Positions 1 through 9,148 of a stretch of DNA of 9,148 nucleotides are shown here, piece by piece. The stretch covers positions 1 through 9,148 of the forward strand of contig SKZJ01000143.1 of the NCBI GenBank assembly GCA_007127425.1. Direction: 5' to 3'. The translations under genes were made by a program, and so were the position numbers. Below the pieces are notes generated by a model. It did no database searches and was not told the origin of the DNA. It saw nothing but the letters and a program-made list of their open reading frames with translations. The first letter of the stretch is position 1. Every line of letters starts with the position of its first letter. This DNA comes from Wenzhouxiangella sp. (lineage in GTDB: Bacteria > Pseudomonadota > Gammaproteobacteria > Xanthomonadales > Wenzhouxiangellaceae).

Positions 1-377
1 TCGACATCGGCGCTGCTGCCGGCCACCTGCGTGCGCGTCACGCGGCCGGCCTCGGCCAACGCCTTCTTGCCCCAGTGCCCGGAGACCAGGTAGGCCGCCG
101 TGCGCTCATGTGCCAGGTTCATCGGCAGCCAGGCGAACTGCAGGTTGGCCCCGCCGTGCAGCAGCAGGATCTCGTGGTCGTCACCGACCTCCATCAACGC
201 GCGCAGGCGGGCAAACAACTCCTCGGCCAGCGCCATGAAGCGCGGCCCGCGATGCGAGACCTCGGCAATCGATGGCGAGCCGTCCTCACCGGGCCTGAAC
301 GCCTCGGCCAGCCGCTCACGCACCTCGATCGGAAGCATCGCCGGTCCTGCAGAATAGTTGTATTGGTGATGCGGCAT
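1..377 (-). CDS. serC: Phosphoserine aminotransferase SerC (N-terminal 125 residues; 3' end beyond window)
   Basis: SerC is a PLP-dependent class V aminotransferase that converts 3-phosphohydroxypyruvate and glutamate to 3-phosphoserine (serine synthesis); it also acts in pyridoxal phosphate synthesis. Translating the minus strand from ATG at 377-375 gives the family's opening motif YNYSAGPAMLP (residues 6-16). It is followed by SHRG (41-44; substrate-side His/Arg), LHGGANLQFAWLPMNL (73-88; the glycine-rich cofactor-phosphate region) and GHWGKKA (100-106; the Trp that stacks on PLP in E. coli SerC). A later Met at 336-338 would remove the conserved SAGP segment, so the upstream ATG is preferred. 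In-frame TGA at 392-390 rules out a longer form. Only about one third of the usual ~360 residues is visible. It lies 28 bases after serS and is probably cotranscribed with it. There is no Shine-Dalgarno at normal distance: the nearest AAGGTGAG ends 18 bases before the ATG. Confidence 0.93.
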   Translation of the reverse strand, partial: MPHHQYNYSAGPAMLPIEVRERLAEAFRPGEDGSPSIAEVSHRGPRFMALAEELFARLRALMEVGDDHEILLLHGGANLQFAWLPMNLAHERTAAYLVSGHWGKKALAEAGRVTRTQVAGSSADV

Positions 378-405
378 GATGGTCAGGGGTCAGAACTCAC
401 CTTTT
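378..405 (-). other. serS-serC spacer with GGGGTCAGAACTCACC motif
   Basis: The whole spacer between the serS stop and the serC start reads, on the plus strand, as a GTCAGGGGTCAGAACTCACC-type sequence (383-402 is its core) followed by a run of six T. From memory it resembles the GGGGTCAGA...TTTTT sequences found near REP-associated (Y1/IS200-like) transposase genes in gammaproteobacteria. No transposase is present here. It supplies the only leader serC has. The identity is a recollection and has not been checked against other genomes. Confidence 0.35.
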
Positions 406-3184
<2,779 letters not shown>

Positions 3185-3195
3185 CTATTGAGTGA

Positions 3196-4062
3196 TCAGT
3201 CCTGCGGCTGCAGGCGGTCGAAGTAACGGAAGAATTCCGAACCGGTATCCATCAGCATGATGTCGTTTTCGGTTCCGAAACTCTTCTCGTAAGCTTCCAG
3301 GCTGCGCCAGAAGGAATAGAACTCGCGGTCGCGGTTGAACGCCTCTGCGTAGATGTCGGTTGCACGGGCATCACCCTCACCGCGCAGACGCTGGGCATCA
3401 CGCTCGGCATCGGCCAGCAACACCCGTACCTGGCGGTCGGCGTCGGCACGGATGCGTTCGGCACGCTCACGGCCAAGCGATCGGAGTTCGTTGGCGAACT
3501 CGGTACGCTGCGTCTCCATACGTTCGAACACCGAATTGAGCACTTCATCGGTCAGCTCGATCTTCTTGATACGCACGTCGATCACGTCGATACCGAAATC
3601 CTGGAAACGGAGATCGGCACGCACCACGAGTTGCTCCATCATCTCGCGACGTTGCTCGGACACCACTTCACTCAGGGTGCGCTGGGCAAACTCGTCGCGC
3701 AGATCGTTCCGGATCAGCTGCGACAGGCGGGCTCGGGTGAAATTCATGTCGCCGCCCTGGGTGGAGATGTAGAACTCGCGCGGGTCGGTAATGCGCCACT
3801 TGACGTAGTAATCGACCTCGACGAACTTCTGTTCGGCGGTATTCATCTGCTCCGGGCGCATGTCCAGCGTGATCAGACGCTTGTCGAAAGTGCGCACGTT
3901 GTTGATGAACGGGAATTTGAGATGCAGGCCGGGCTCATAGTCGGCACGCACCACCTCACCGAGTCGGAACTTGATGGCGTACTCGTATTCCTTGACCACG
4001 AACAGGCTGTTGAGACCAACGAAGATGGCCAGGATGGCAATGACGGGAATGAAAACTCTCAT
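3196..4062 (-). CDS. hflC: HflC, SPFH/band 7 membrane protein of the FtsH-HflKC complex
   Basis: HflC pairs with HflK in a large inner-membrane cage that encloses and modulates the FtsH AAA protease. The 288 residues begin with one hydrophobic segment (about 2-23), an N-terminal anchor with the bulk in the periplasm. The SPFH/band 7 domain follows (about 24-185; VKEYEYAIKFRLGEV, YEPGLHLKFPFI). A highly charged helix (about 185-240, rich in Arg, Ala and Glu) then forms the cage wall. E. coli HflC is longer (334), but about 288 is normal in Pseudomonas-like lineages. The start is one base after the hflK stop (TAG C ATG). A GGGAGGG Shine-Dalgarno lies inside the end of hflK (plus-strand 4071-4077), which points to translational coupling and balanced production of the two partners. 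It ends in TGA, 38 bases before purA. Confidence 0.97.
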   Translation of the reverse strand: MRVFIPVIAILAIFVGLNSLFVVKEYEYAIKFRLGEVVRADYEPGLHLKFPFINNVRTFDKRLITLDMRPEQMNTAEQKFVEVDYYVKWRITDPREFYISTQGGDMNFTRARLSQLIRNDLRDEFAQRTLSEVVSEQRREMMEQLVVRADLRFQDFGIDVIDVRIKKIELTDEVLNSVFERMETQRTEFANELRSLGRERAERIRADADRQVRVLLADAERDAQRLRGEGDARATDIYAEAFNRDREFYSFWRSLEAYEKSFGTENDIMLMDTGSEFFRYFDRLQPQD

Positions 4063-4063
4063 G

Positions 4064-5215
4064 CTATCGACCCTCCCGGCCGCGACCGGCCCGTGTATCG
4101 GTCTGTGAGCCCCGCTGCTGCTCCTGCGGCGTCATCAACGGCGCCGGCGCCCGAAGCGCAGGGGAACCGTCGCGGATCTTGTCGAGCGGCAGGTAGATCA
4201 TCTGGTTGGAATCGGACACGTCCATCAGCACCTTGGCCGAGCGGCCGTAGACTTGTTCAAGCGTTTCCAGGTAGAGACGCTGTCGCGTCACTTCCGGGGA
4301 CCTCGCATACTCTTCGTAAATCGCGATGAAACGATCGGATTCACCGGTCGCCTGTGCGATGCGGGCATCCCGGTAGCCCTGGGCTTCCTCGAGCACACGC
4401 GCAGCCCGACCTCGGGCTTCCGGCACTTCCTGGTTGGCATACGCCTGGGCCTCGTTGGCAAACCGAATCTGATCTTCACGTGCCCGCACAACGTCGTCGA
4501 AAGCCGAACGGACCTGCGAGGGCGGTCGGACTTCCTGAAGGTTGAACGAGGTCAGCTCGATGCCAGACTCGTAGCGGTCGACGATCTCGATCAGCAAGTC
4601 CTGGGCATCCAGTGCAATCTGGCCACGACCGATCTCGAGGATGAAATCCATGTTGTTGGTACCGATGATTTCACGCAGCGAACTGTCGGCGGCATGAGCC
4701 AGCGAATCTTCCGGAAACTGCACGTTGAACAGGAAATTCTCCGGTTCGATGATCCGGTACTGCACGGCAAACGCGACTTCGATCAGGTTTTCGTCACCGG
4801 TCAGCATGCGGGCACGGTTCTCCAGTGAACGCACCTCGCTGACGTTGATTTTCGTGACCTGTTCGATGGGATTCGGCCAGGTGATATTGAGACCCGGCGC
4901 GAGCGTGCGGTTGTACTCACCGAATCGCAGCACTACGCCGCGCTCGGACTCATCGACAATGTGGACTGAGTTCCACACGATCCAGATGACGGCGAGGACG
5001 GCAACCAGCAAAACGATGCCCGCAATCGAGCCGCCACTGCCGGAACCGCTGCCGCCACTGTCACTGCCGCCGCCACCGCCCATGATTCTCTTCAGGCGTC
5101 GCTGCACGTTGGCAAAGACTTCATCTAGATCGGGCGGCTGCTGGCCGTCACCCCCCTTCCAGGGGTCGCGACCGCCGCCATTGCCGCCGCCGCGTCCGGG
5201 TTCATTCCAGGGCAT
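4064..5215 (-). CDS. hflK: HflK, SPFH/band 7 membrane protein of the FtsH-HflKC complex
   Basis: HflK is the partner of HflC in the periplasmic cage around FtsH. The 383 residues show a cytoplasmic N-terminal tail rich in Gly and Pro (MPWNEPGRGGG, then DPWKGG and PPDLDEVFANVQRRLKRI at 27-44, a family hallmark). A Gly/Ser linker (46-63) and one transmembrane segment (about 64-83) follow. Next are the SPFH domain (about 84-245; DESERGVVLRFGEY, LAPGLNITWPNPIE), a charged helix (about 245-300) and a C-terminal tail ending in a basic stretch. The start ATG at 5215-5213 has a GGAG about ten bases upstream (plus-strand 5226-5229). It is separated from hflX by 116 bases, the second largest gap inside the hfq-hfl block, so independent initiation is possible. 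It is nearly fused to hflC at its end. Confidence 0.97.
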   Translation of the reverse strand: MPWNEPGRGGGNGGGRDPWKGGDGQQPPDLDEVFANVQRRLKRIMGGGGGSDSGGSGSGSGGSIAGIVLLVAVLAVIWIVWNSVHIVDESERGVVLRFGEYNRTLAPGLNITWPNPIEQVTKINVSEVRSLENRARMLTGDENLIEVAFAVQYRIIEPENFLFNVQFPEDSLAHAADSSLREIIGTNNMDFILEIGRGQIALDAQDLLIEIVDRYESGIELTSFNLQEVRPPSQVRSAFDDVVRAREDQIRFANEAQAYANQEVPEARGRAARVLEEAQGYRDARIAQATGESDRFIAIYEEYARSPEVTRQRLYLETLEQVYGRSAKVLMDVSDSNQMIYLPLDKIRDGSPALRAPAPLMTPQEQQRGSQTDTRAGRGREGR

Positions 5216-5331
5216 TGATTGATTTCTCCGTTTCTACAGAATCGTGAACGTAATCCGGTCGCTCCGGCGGCCCCGATGCGGGAAATCGCGCCATCCTGCG
5301 GGCACTGTCAACAATGCTCCGACCGAACTTA
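5216..5331 (-). promoter_or_regulatory. hflX-hflK spacer with a possible weak promoter
   Basis: This 116-base gap carries a perfect consensus -35 box on the minus strand: TTGACA, at plus-strand 5311 down to 5306. Seventeen bases downstream the sequence is CGATTT, a poor -10 match, so a sigma-70 promoter is only tentative. Its GGAG (5229-5226) is the hflK ribosome binding site. I see no terminator and no small ORF in it. Confidence 0.25.
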
Positions 5332-6639
5332 CTAGTTTAACAGGAGTTGCTCCGCCAGTTTACCGTCCGCACCGTCAAGACGGGTCAGACGACGGACGTC
5401 ACGCAGGTCGAGATCGACATCCAGGCGACTGGACCCATCGGCGTCGACTTCTTCCTCGCGCACCACGCCGAGCTCGAACAACCGGGCGCGCAGGCGCTGG
5501 CGCTGGGCCGGCAGGTGGATCCAGCGACGAATTCGGCCCTCGGCCAGCCGTTCGGTCAATGCAGTGTCCAGCAAATCCAGCCCGGCCCCGCTCTCGGCCG
5601 ACAGCCACACGGCACTGACCTGGCCGTGCTCATCGCGTTCGATACCGGGGTCACGATCGACAAGGTCAACCTTGTTGAACACCTTGAGCGAGGGCAGATC
5701 GCCGGCGCCGATATCATCGATCACTTCCTCGACCGTGGCCTGCTGCTGCAGCCGATCACCGTCTGCTGCGTCGATCACATGCACCACCAGGCTCGCCGAC
5801 AGTGTTTCCTCCAGCGTGGAGCGGAACGCGGCCACCAGTTCGTGCGGCAAGTCTCGGATAAATCCGACGGTATCGGACAGCAGTACCGTCGAGCCGTTGA
5901 GCGAATCGATGCGCCTGACCGTCGGATCGAGGGTGGCGAACAACTGGTCGCGCGCCATGACTTCGCCTGAGGTGATCCGGTTGAACAAGGTCGACTTGCC
6001 GGCATTGGTGTACCCGACCAGCGCGACCAGCGGTACATCGCCGCGCTGACGTGCCCGCCGCCCCTGGTCGCGACGCTGCTGCACCTTGTCGAGCCGGGCG
6101 GTGAGCTGTCGAATCCGGGTTGCGAGCAGGCGGCGGTCGGTTTCAAGCTGGGTTTCACCGGGACCGCGCATGCCGATACCGCCGCGCTGACGCTCCAGGT
6201 GAGTCCAGCCGCGTACCAGCCGGGTCGACAGGTGCCTGAGCTGCGCCAGCTCGACCTGCAACTTGCCTTCATGCGAGCGCGCACGCTGGGCGAAGATATC
6301 GAGGATCAGGGTGGTCCGGTCCAGTACATTGCACTTGAGGGCACGGGCAAGGTTGCGCTCCTGCACCGGCGTGAGCCGGGCATTGACCAGCACCACGTCG
6401 ACGTCATGCTCGACAACCTCGGCACGCACCTCATCGACCTTGCCCGAACCGACCAGGTACTTCGGGTCGGGTGAACTGCGCGGGGCGATCAGCTCGGCGA
6501 CCACATCCAGGTCGGCCGACTGTGCGAGCAAACGAAACTCCAGGCGCGACTCTTCATCGTGAACTGGCTCGAACACCGGATGCAGCAGCAATGCGCGGCT
6601 GCCTTGACCGCCGGTGGCGGGAGTGAAATCCTCGATCAG
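5332..6639 (-). CDS. hflX: GTPase HflX (ribosome-splitting/rescue factor), probable CTG start
   Basis: HflX is a translational GTPase that binds the 50S subunit and splits stalled 70S ribosomes, notably under heat stress. Counting from the CTG start it has 435 residues (E. coli 426). The N-terminal HflX domain is followed by the signature [18 protein letters not shown] (at about 153-170) and a helical linker rich in Arg and Gln. The G domain has G1 GYTNAGKS (209-216), G3 DTVGF (256-260) and G4 NKVD (322-325). The first ATG/GTG/TTG-class start is TTG at 6591-6589. However, the open frame upstream encodes GGQGSRA, which joins LLLHPVF to give the G-x-RA-L-L-x-H opening typical of the family. The only near-standard start upstream is CTG at 6639-6637, which overlaps the hfq TGA (CTGA) and has AGGAGG about ten bases before it. 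If TTG is used instead, the protein is 419 residues. It ends in TAG. Confidence 0.93.
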   Translation of the reverse strand: MIEDFTPATGGQGSRALLLHPVFEPVHDEESRLEFRLLAQSADLDVVAELIAPRSSPDPKYLVGSGKVDEVRAEVVEHDVDVVLVNARLTPVQERNLARALKCNVLDRTTLILDIFAQRARSHEGKLQVELAQLRHLSTRLVRGWTHLERQRGGIGMRGPGETQLETDRRLLATRIRQLTARLDKVQQRRDQGRRARQRGDVPLVALVGYTNAGKSTLFNRITSGEVMARDQLFATLDPTVRRIDSLNGSTVLLSDTVGFIRDLPHELVAAFRSTLEETLSASLVVHVIDAADGDRLQQQATVEEVIDDIGAGDLPSLKVFNKVDLVDRDPGIERDEHGQVSAVWLSAESGAGLDLLDTALTERLAEGRIRRWIHLPAQRQRLRARLFELGVVREEEVDADGSSRLDVDLDLRDVRRLTRLDGADGKLAEQLLLN

Positions 6640-6875
6640 GGCTGTTGATCCTCCTCGTCATCTCCGAACCGCACATTGCGCGCTGGCACAACGGTGGAGA
6701 TAGCGTGCTTGTATATCATCTGGCTGACGGAATTCTTCAGCAAGACCACAAAATTGTCGAACGACTCGATCTGGCCCTGAAGCTTTATACCGTTGACCAA
6801 AAAGATCGAGACCGGCACCCGTTCGCGCCTGAGCGCATTGAGAAACGGATCCTGAAGTGATTGACCCTTGGACAT
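6636..6875 (-). CDS. hfq: RNA-binding protein Hfq (Sm-like RNA chaperone)
   Basis: Hfq is a homohexameric Sm-like ring that pairs small RNAs with mRNAs and affects RNA stability. The 79 residues are nearly canonical. Proximal-face uridine binders are present: Gln8, Asp9, Phe42, and the Sm2 motif YKHAIST (55-61) with Lys56 and His57. The arginine rim is LRRER (15-19), and distal-face residues include Lys31 and Gln33. Position 25 is Phe where E. coli has Tyr, a conservative change at the A-rich RNA face. The C-terminal tail is only about ten residues and acidic (GDDEEDQQP), much shorter than the ~35-residue E. coli tail; acidic tips are proposed to help release RNA. The start ATG at 6875-6873 has AGGAG seven bases upstream. 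A very AT-rich leader precedes it, and its stop overlaps the inferred hflX start. Confidence 0.98.
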   Translation of the reverse strand: MSKGQSLQDPFLNALRRERVPVSIFLVNGIKLQGQIESFDNFVVLLKNSVSQMIYKHAISTVVPARNVRFGDDEEDQQP

Positions 6876-6984
6876 CGTGCTTCTCCTTTTGTTTGAATTG
6901 TATTTATTGTGTATTTATCTTTATGTTTTTGGGTCGATGTTCGACAAACAGGCAACGATGAAGCAACGGCATCGAGCAACCGCA
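6876..6984 (-). promoter_or_regulatory. AT-rich hfq leader and likely promoter region
   Basis: This is the 109-base miaA-hfq gap. Bases 6891-6930 are only 7/40 G or C in otherwise GC-rich DNA. On the transcribed strand it is A-rich, with a -10-like TACAAT (plus-strand 6902 down to 6897) but no clear -35 at 17 bases. TTGTCG lies further upstream (4 of 6 to consensus), with AT-rich hexamers 17-18 bases after it. The Shine-Dalgarno AGGAG (6887-6883) sits in five successive A-R-N triplets (6893-6879), the sequence type bound by the distal face of Hfq. A 5-bp dyad GTCGA-TGT-TCGAC lies at 6933-6945. In E. coli hfq has promoters in and before this junction and represses its own translation. A promoter plus autoregulatory leader is therefore inferred, not shown. 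Confidence 0.45.
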
Positions 6985-7944
6985 TCAGCACTTTCCCACC
7001 CGTTTTTCAAATTCACCTACCTGCCTGAAAATCAAGTCAATTGTACGCTTTCGCCCGGGATCATACCAGAGGGTGCGCTGGAATTGCCTGAGCGAGGTCA
7101 ACTGCCGCTTGGCCAGTTGACGCGTGGCCGCCGTCGCCCGTCGGCGCGCCTGTTCAAGGTCGAATTCACCATCCAGGCACTGCCACACCTGGCGATACCC
7201 GACGCTGCGCATCGAAGGATGATCCAGCGTTAGCCCGGGCCGGCGACGCAAGCCGGCGACTTCATCGACCAGGCCCGCCTCCAGCATCGTTTGAAACCGT
7301 TGCCCGATCCTGTCATGCAGTACATGACGGTCGGATGCAGTCAGCACAAGGCGCAGGCTGTCGAGTCGCGGGATGCGGTTGTCGCGGTGAAAGGTGCTGG
7401 GCCCGCGCCCGGTCAGGCGCAGGATCTCAAGAGCACGCTGGATGCGCTGCGGATCGTTGGGGCGAATACGCCCGGCCGCGACGGGATCCTTATCGGACAG
7501 CTCGGCATGCAAGGCTGGCCAGCCACGCTGTCTGGCTTCTTCCGCGATCACGGCGCGCATTGCGGGATCGGCCGAGGGCATGGGATCCAGTCCATAGACC
7601 AGGGCACGAAAATACATCGTGGTGCCGCCCACAAGCACCGGCAGCCGACCATCCTCGTGTGCGGCGCGGATGGCAACGCCGGCATCGGCGGCAAAGTCTG
7701 CAGCCGAGTAGGTCTGTTCCGGTTCGCGGATATCGATCAGCGCATGCGGAAACCGGTTGAGCGTCTCCGCATCCGGCTTGGCCGAGCCGATGTCCAGTCC
7801 ACGGTAGACCTGGGCCGAGTCGACGCTGATCAGCGAAACCGGCATGCGCTGCGCCAGCGCCATGGCCACCTCGGTCTTGCCCGCTGCGGTCGGACCCATG
7901 AGCAGGACCGCCGGCGGCAAGCGATCGGCCGCTCTTTCGATCAT
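6985..7944 (-). CDS. miaA: tRNA dimethylallyltransferase MiaA
   Basis: MiaA transfers a dimethylallyl group from DMAPP to N6 of A37 in tRNAs reading UNN codons, the first step to ms2i6A37. The chosen start is ATG at 7944-7942, which overlaps the mutL stop as ATGA and gives 319 residues, close to the usual 310-316. An upstream in-frame start at 8016 would add 24 residues not seen in the family and lies well inside mutL, so it is rejected. The P-loop GPTAAGKT is at 17-24. ISVDSAQVYRGLDIGSAKP (39-57) carries the catalytic Asp42. VGGTTMYFRAL (105-115) lines the prenyl channel, and RPNDPQRIQRALEI in the middle is also typical of the family. The ribosome binding site is weak, so translation is probably coupled to mutL. 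It ends in TGA before the AT-rich hfq leader. Confidence 0.97.
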   Translation of the reverse strand: MIERAADRLPPAVLLMGPTAAGKTEVAMALAQRMPVSLISVDSAQVYRGLDIGSAKPDAETLNRFPHALIDIREPEQTYSAADFAADAGVAIRAAHEDGRLPVLVGGTTMYFRALVYGLDPMPSADPAMRAVIAEEARQRGWPALHAELSDKDPVAAGRIRPNDPQRIQRALEILRLTGRGPSTFHRDNRIPRLDSLRLVLTASDRHVLHDRIGQRFQTMLEAGLVDEVAGLRRRPGLTLDHPSMRSVGYRQVWQCLDGEFDLEQARRRATAATRQLAKRQLTSLRQFQRTLWYDPGRKRTIDLIFRQVGEFEKRVGKC

Positions 7945-9148
7945 TGGCCGCGCAGGAACAGCCGGTCGAGTGATTTCATGTCCAGCTGCACCCAGGTCGG
8001 ACGACCGTGATTGCACTGGTCGGAGCGTTCGGTCCGCTCCATGTCACGCAGCAGCGCATTCATTTCCTCGATATTCAGGATCCGGTTGGCCCGCACCGAG
8101 CCGTGACAGGCGATGGTCGAGAGCATCTCGTCGATCACCGTCTCGACGCGACGACTGTCACCGAGCTCGACCAGGTCGGCCAGCACGTCGCGCACCAGCT
8201 TCTGGCTGTCGGCACGCGCCAGCATGCTGGGCACGGCACGGATCAACACCGCTTCGGGACCGGCCAGATCCAGTTCAAATCCAATCCGGGCCATTTCCCC
8301 AACATGGTTTTCAAGCGCCAGGGCCTCGCGACGCGACACCGCAATCTTCTCCGGCACCAGGAGCCGCTGCGAACGCACCCGGTCCTCGCTCCACGACTGC
8401 TTGAGCCGCTCGTAGACGATGCGCTCATGGGCGGCATGCATGTCGACGACCACCAGGCCATGGGCATTTTCCGCCAGCACAAACACCCCATGAATCTGGG
8501 CCACGGCAAAGCCCAGCGGCGGCATGCCGCGGTCGCTCTCCCCTTCAGGCACCGGCTGCATGGAAGGTGTGCGGCCCAGCTCGGCGTAACGCGCCACCGA
8601 CTCGGCCACACCCAGGCCCAGCCCCGTCTGTTGCTGTACGCCGGCACCGACGAACTCGCGACCAGTCCCCGAGATCCCGGCCATCTGCGCCGGAGAGCCG
8701 GCACTGCTGCCCGGCCGCGTGCCGGAAAGCTGCGAGTGAATGGTCGAAAACAGGAAGTCGTGCACCAGGCGGCCGTCGCGGAAACGCACCTCGGTTTTCT
8801 GCGGATGGACGTTGACGTCGACGCGTGCCGGATCGAGCTCCAGCATCAGCACGAAGGCCGGGTGCCGGCCATGAAACAGCACGTCGCGGTAGGCCTGGCG
8901 CACGGCATGCGCCACCAGGCGATCACGCACCAGGCGGCCATTGACGAAAAAGAACTGCAGGTCGGCCTGGCTGCGCGAAAAACTCGGGCGTGCAATCCAG
9001 CCGGCCAGTCGCATCCCGGCATGGTCACTGTCGAAACGAATGGCCTGGGCGAGGAACTCGTCACCACACACCGAGGCCACGCGCCGATCGCGGGCCGCCT
9101 CGTCGGCAGCCGGCAACAGGCGACGCAGGCTTCGTCCGTCATGGGCCA
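7941..9148 (-). CDS. mutL: DNA mismatch repair protein MutL (C-terminal 401 residues; 5' end beyond window)
   Basis: MutL links mismatch recognition by MutS to strand removal. The frame is open to the window's right edge, so the N-terminal ATPase motifs are outside. The visible part starts in the second N-terminal subdomain (FFFVNGRLVRDRLVAHAVRQAY, VDVNVHPQKTEVRFRD). A Gly/Ser/Gln-rich linker of about 75 residues follows, then the C-terminal dimerisation/endonuclease domain. That domain has the metal-binding motif DMHAAHERIVYE (about residue 235 of the fragment; plus-strand around 8409-8444), ACHGSVRAN (about 346) and CNHGRPTW (about 378). These are the set found in MutL proteins that nick DNA themselves, as in Pseudomonas, and missing from the E. 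coli protein that relies on MutH. Met replaces the usual Gln in DQHA, as in several gammaproteobacteria. The TTG at 9116 is internal and not the true start. The stop overlaps miaA by ATGA. Confidence 0.97.
   Translation of the reverse strand, partial: AHDGRSLRRLLPAADEAARDRRVASVCGDEFLAQAIRFDSDHAGMRLAGWIARPSFSRSQADLQFFFVNGRLVRDRLVAHAVRQAYRDVLFHGRHPAFVLMLELDPARVDVNVHPQKTEVRFRDGRLVHDFLFSTIHSQLSGTRPGSSAGSPAQMAGISGTGREFVGAGVQQQTGLGLGVAESVARYAELGRTPSMQPVPEGESDRGMPPLGFAVAQIHGVFVLAENAHGLVVVDMHAAHERIVYERLKQSWSEDRVRSQRLLVPEKIAVSRREALALENHVGEMARIGFELDLAGPEAVLIRAVPSMLARADSQKLVRDVLADLVELGDSRRVETVIDEMLSTIACHGSVRANRILNIEEMNALLRDMERTERSDQCNHGRPTWVQLDMKSLDRLFLRGQ

Noticed and set aside
3631..4329. Plus-strand open frame spanning hflC and hflK
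   Set aside because: It overlaps two well-supported genes on the other strand and has no family features.
5347..5970. 207-codon plus-strand open frame opposite hflX
   Set aside because: It is a shadow of the HflX coding strand, with only the complement of HflX codons and no independent evidence.
7942..8016. Upstream start that would extend MiaA by 24 residues
   Set aside because: The extra residues lie within the end of mutL and precede the normal MiaA start. The ATGA overlap at 7944 gives a standard-length protein.

Overview
This window is a conserved housekeeping cluster from a high-GC gammaproteobacterium. All nine genes lie on the minus strand. Transcription therefore runs from the right edge to the left: mutL (5' end cut off), miaA, hfq, hflX, hflK, hflC, purA, serS, serC (3' end cut off). 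The mutL-miaA-hfq-hflX-hflK-hflC-purA order is the classic gammaproteobacterial superoperon. Three traits fit a Pseudomonas-, Xanthomonas- or Chromatiales-like lineage better than the enterobacteria: a MutL with an endonuclease motif, a short-tailed 79-residue Hfq and a short 288-residue HflC. The genus cannot be read from the sequence.

Right part (about 5332-9148): DNA and RNA maintenance. mutL (mismatch repair) overlaps miaA (tRNA isopentenylation) in an ATGA junction. A 109-base gap follows, with an extremely AT-rich leader for hfq. hfq (RNA chaperone) appears to overlap hflX (ribosome-splitting GTPase) in a CTGA junction, which implies a rare CTG start for hflX.

Middle part (about 3196-5331): after a 116-base gap come hflK and hflC, one base apart. 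They encode the membrane partners that surround and regulate the FtsH protease.

Left part (1-3157): purA (adenylosuccinate synthetase) lies 38 bases downstream of hflC. It is followed by a 184-base spacer holding an AT-rich, TTCGAA-repeated inverted-repeat element. serS (seryl-tRNA synthetase) comes next, then a 28-base spacer with a transposon-associated-looking motif, then the start of serC (phosphoserine aminotransferase). The purA-serS-serC linkage is less usual than the rest. serS has repeat-like DNA on both sides, so this end may have been joined by rearrangement.

I see no RNA gene, CRISPR array, insertion sequence, prophage or defence system. I do not see an undescribed multi-gene system here. 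The points most worth checking are the non-coding elements (the spacer repeat, the serC leader and the hfq leader) and the hflX start codon.
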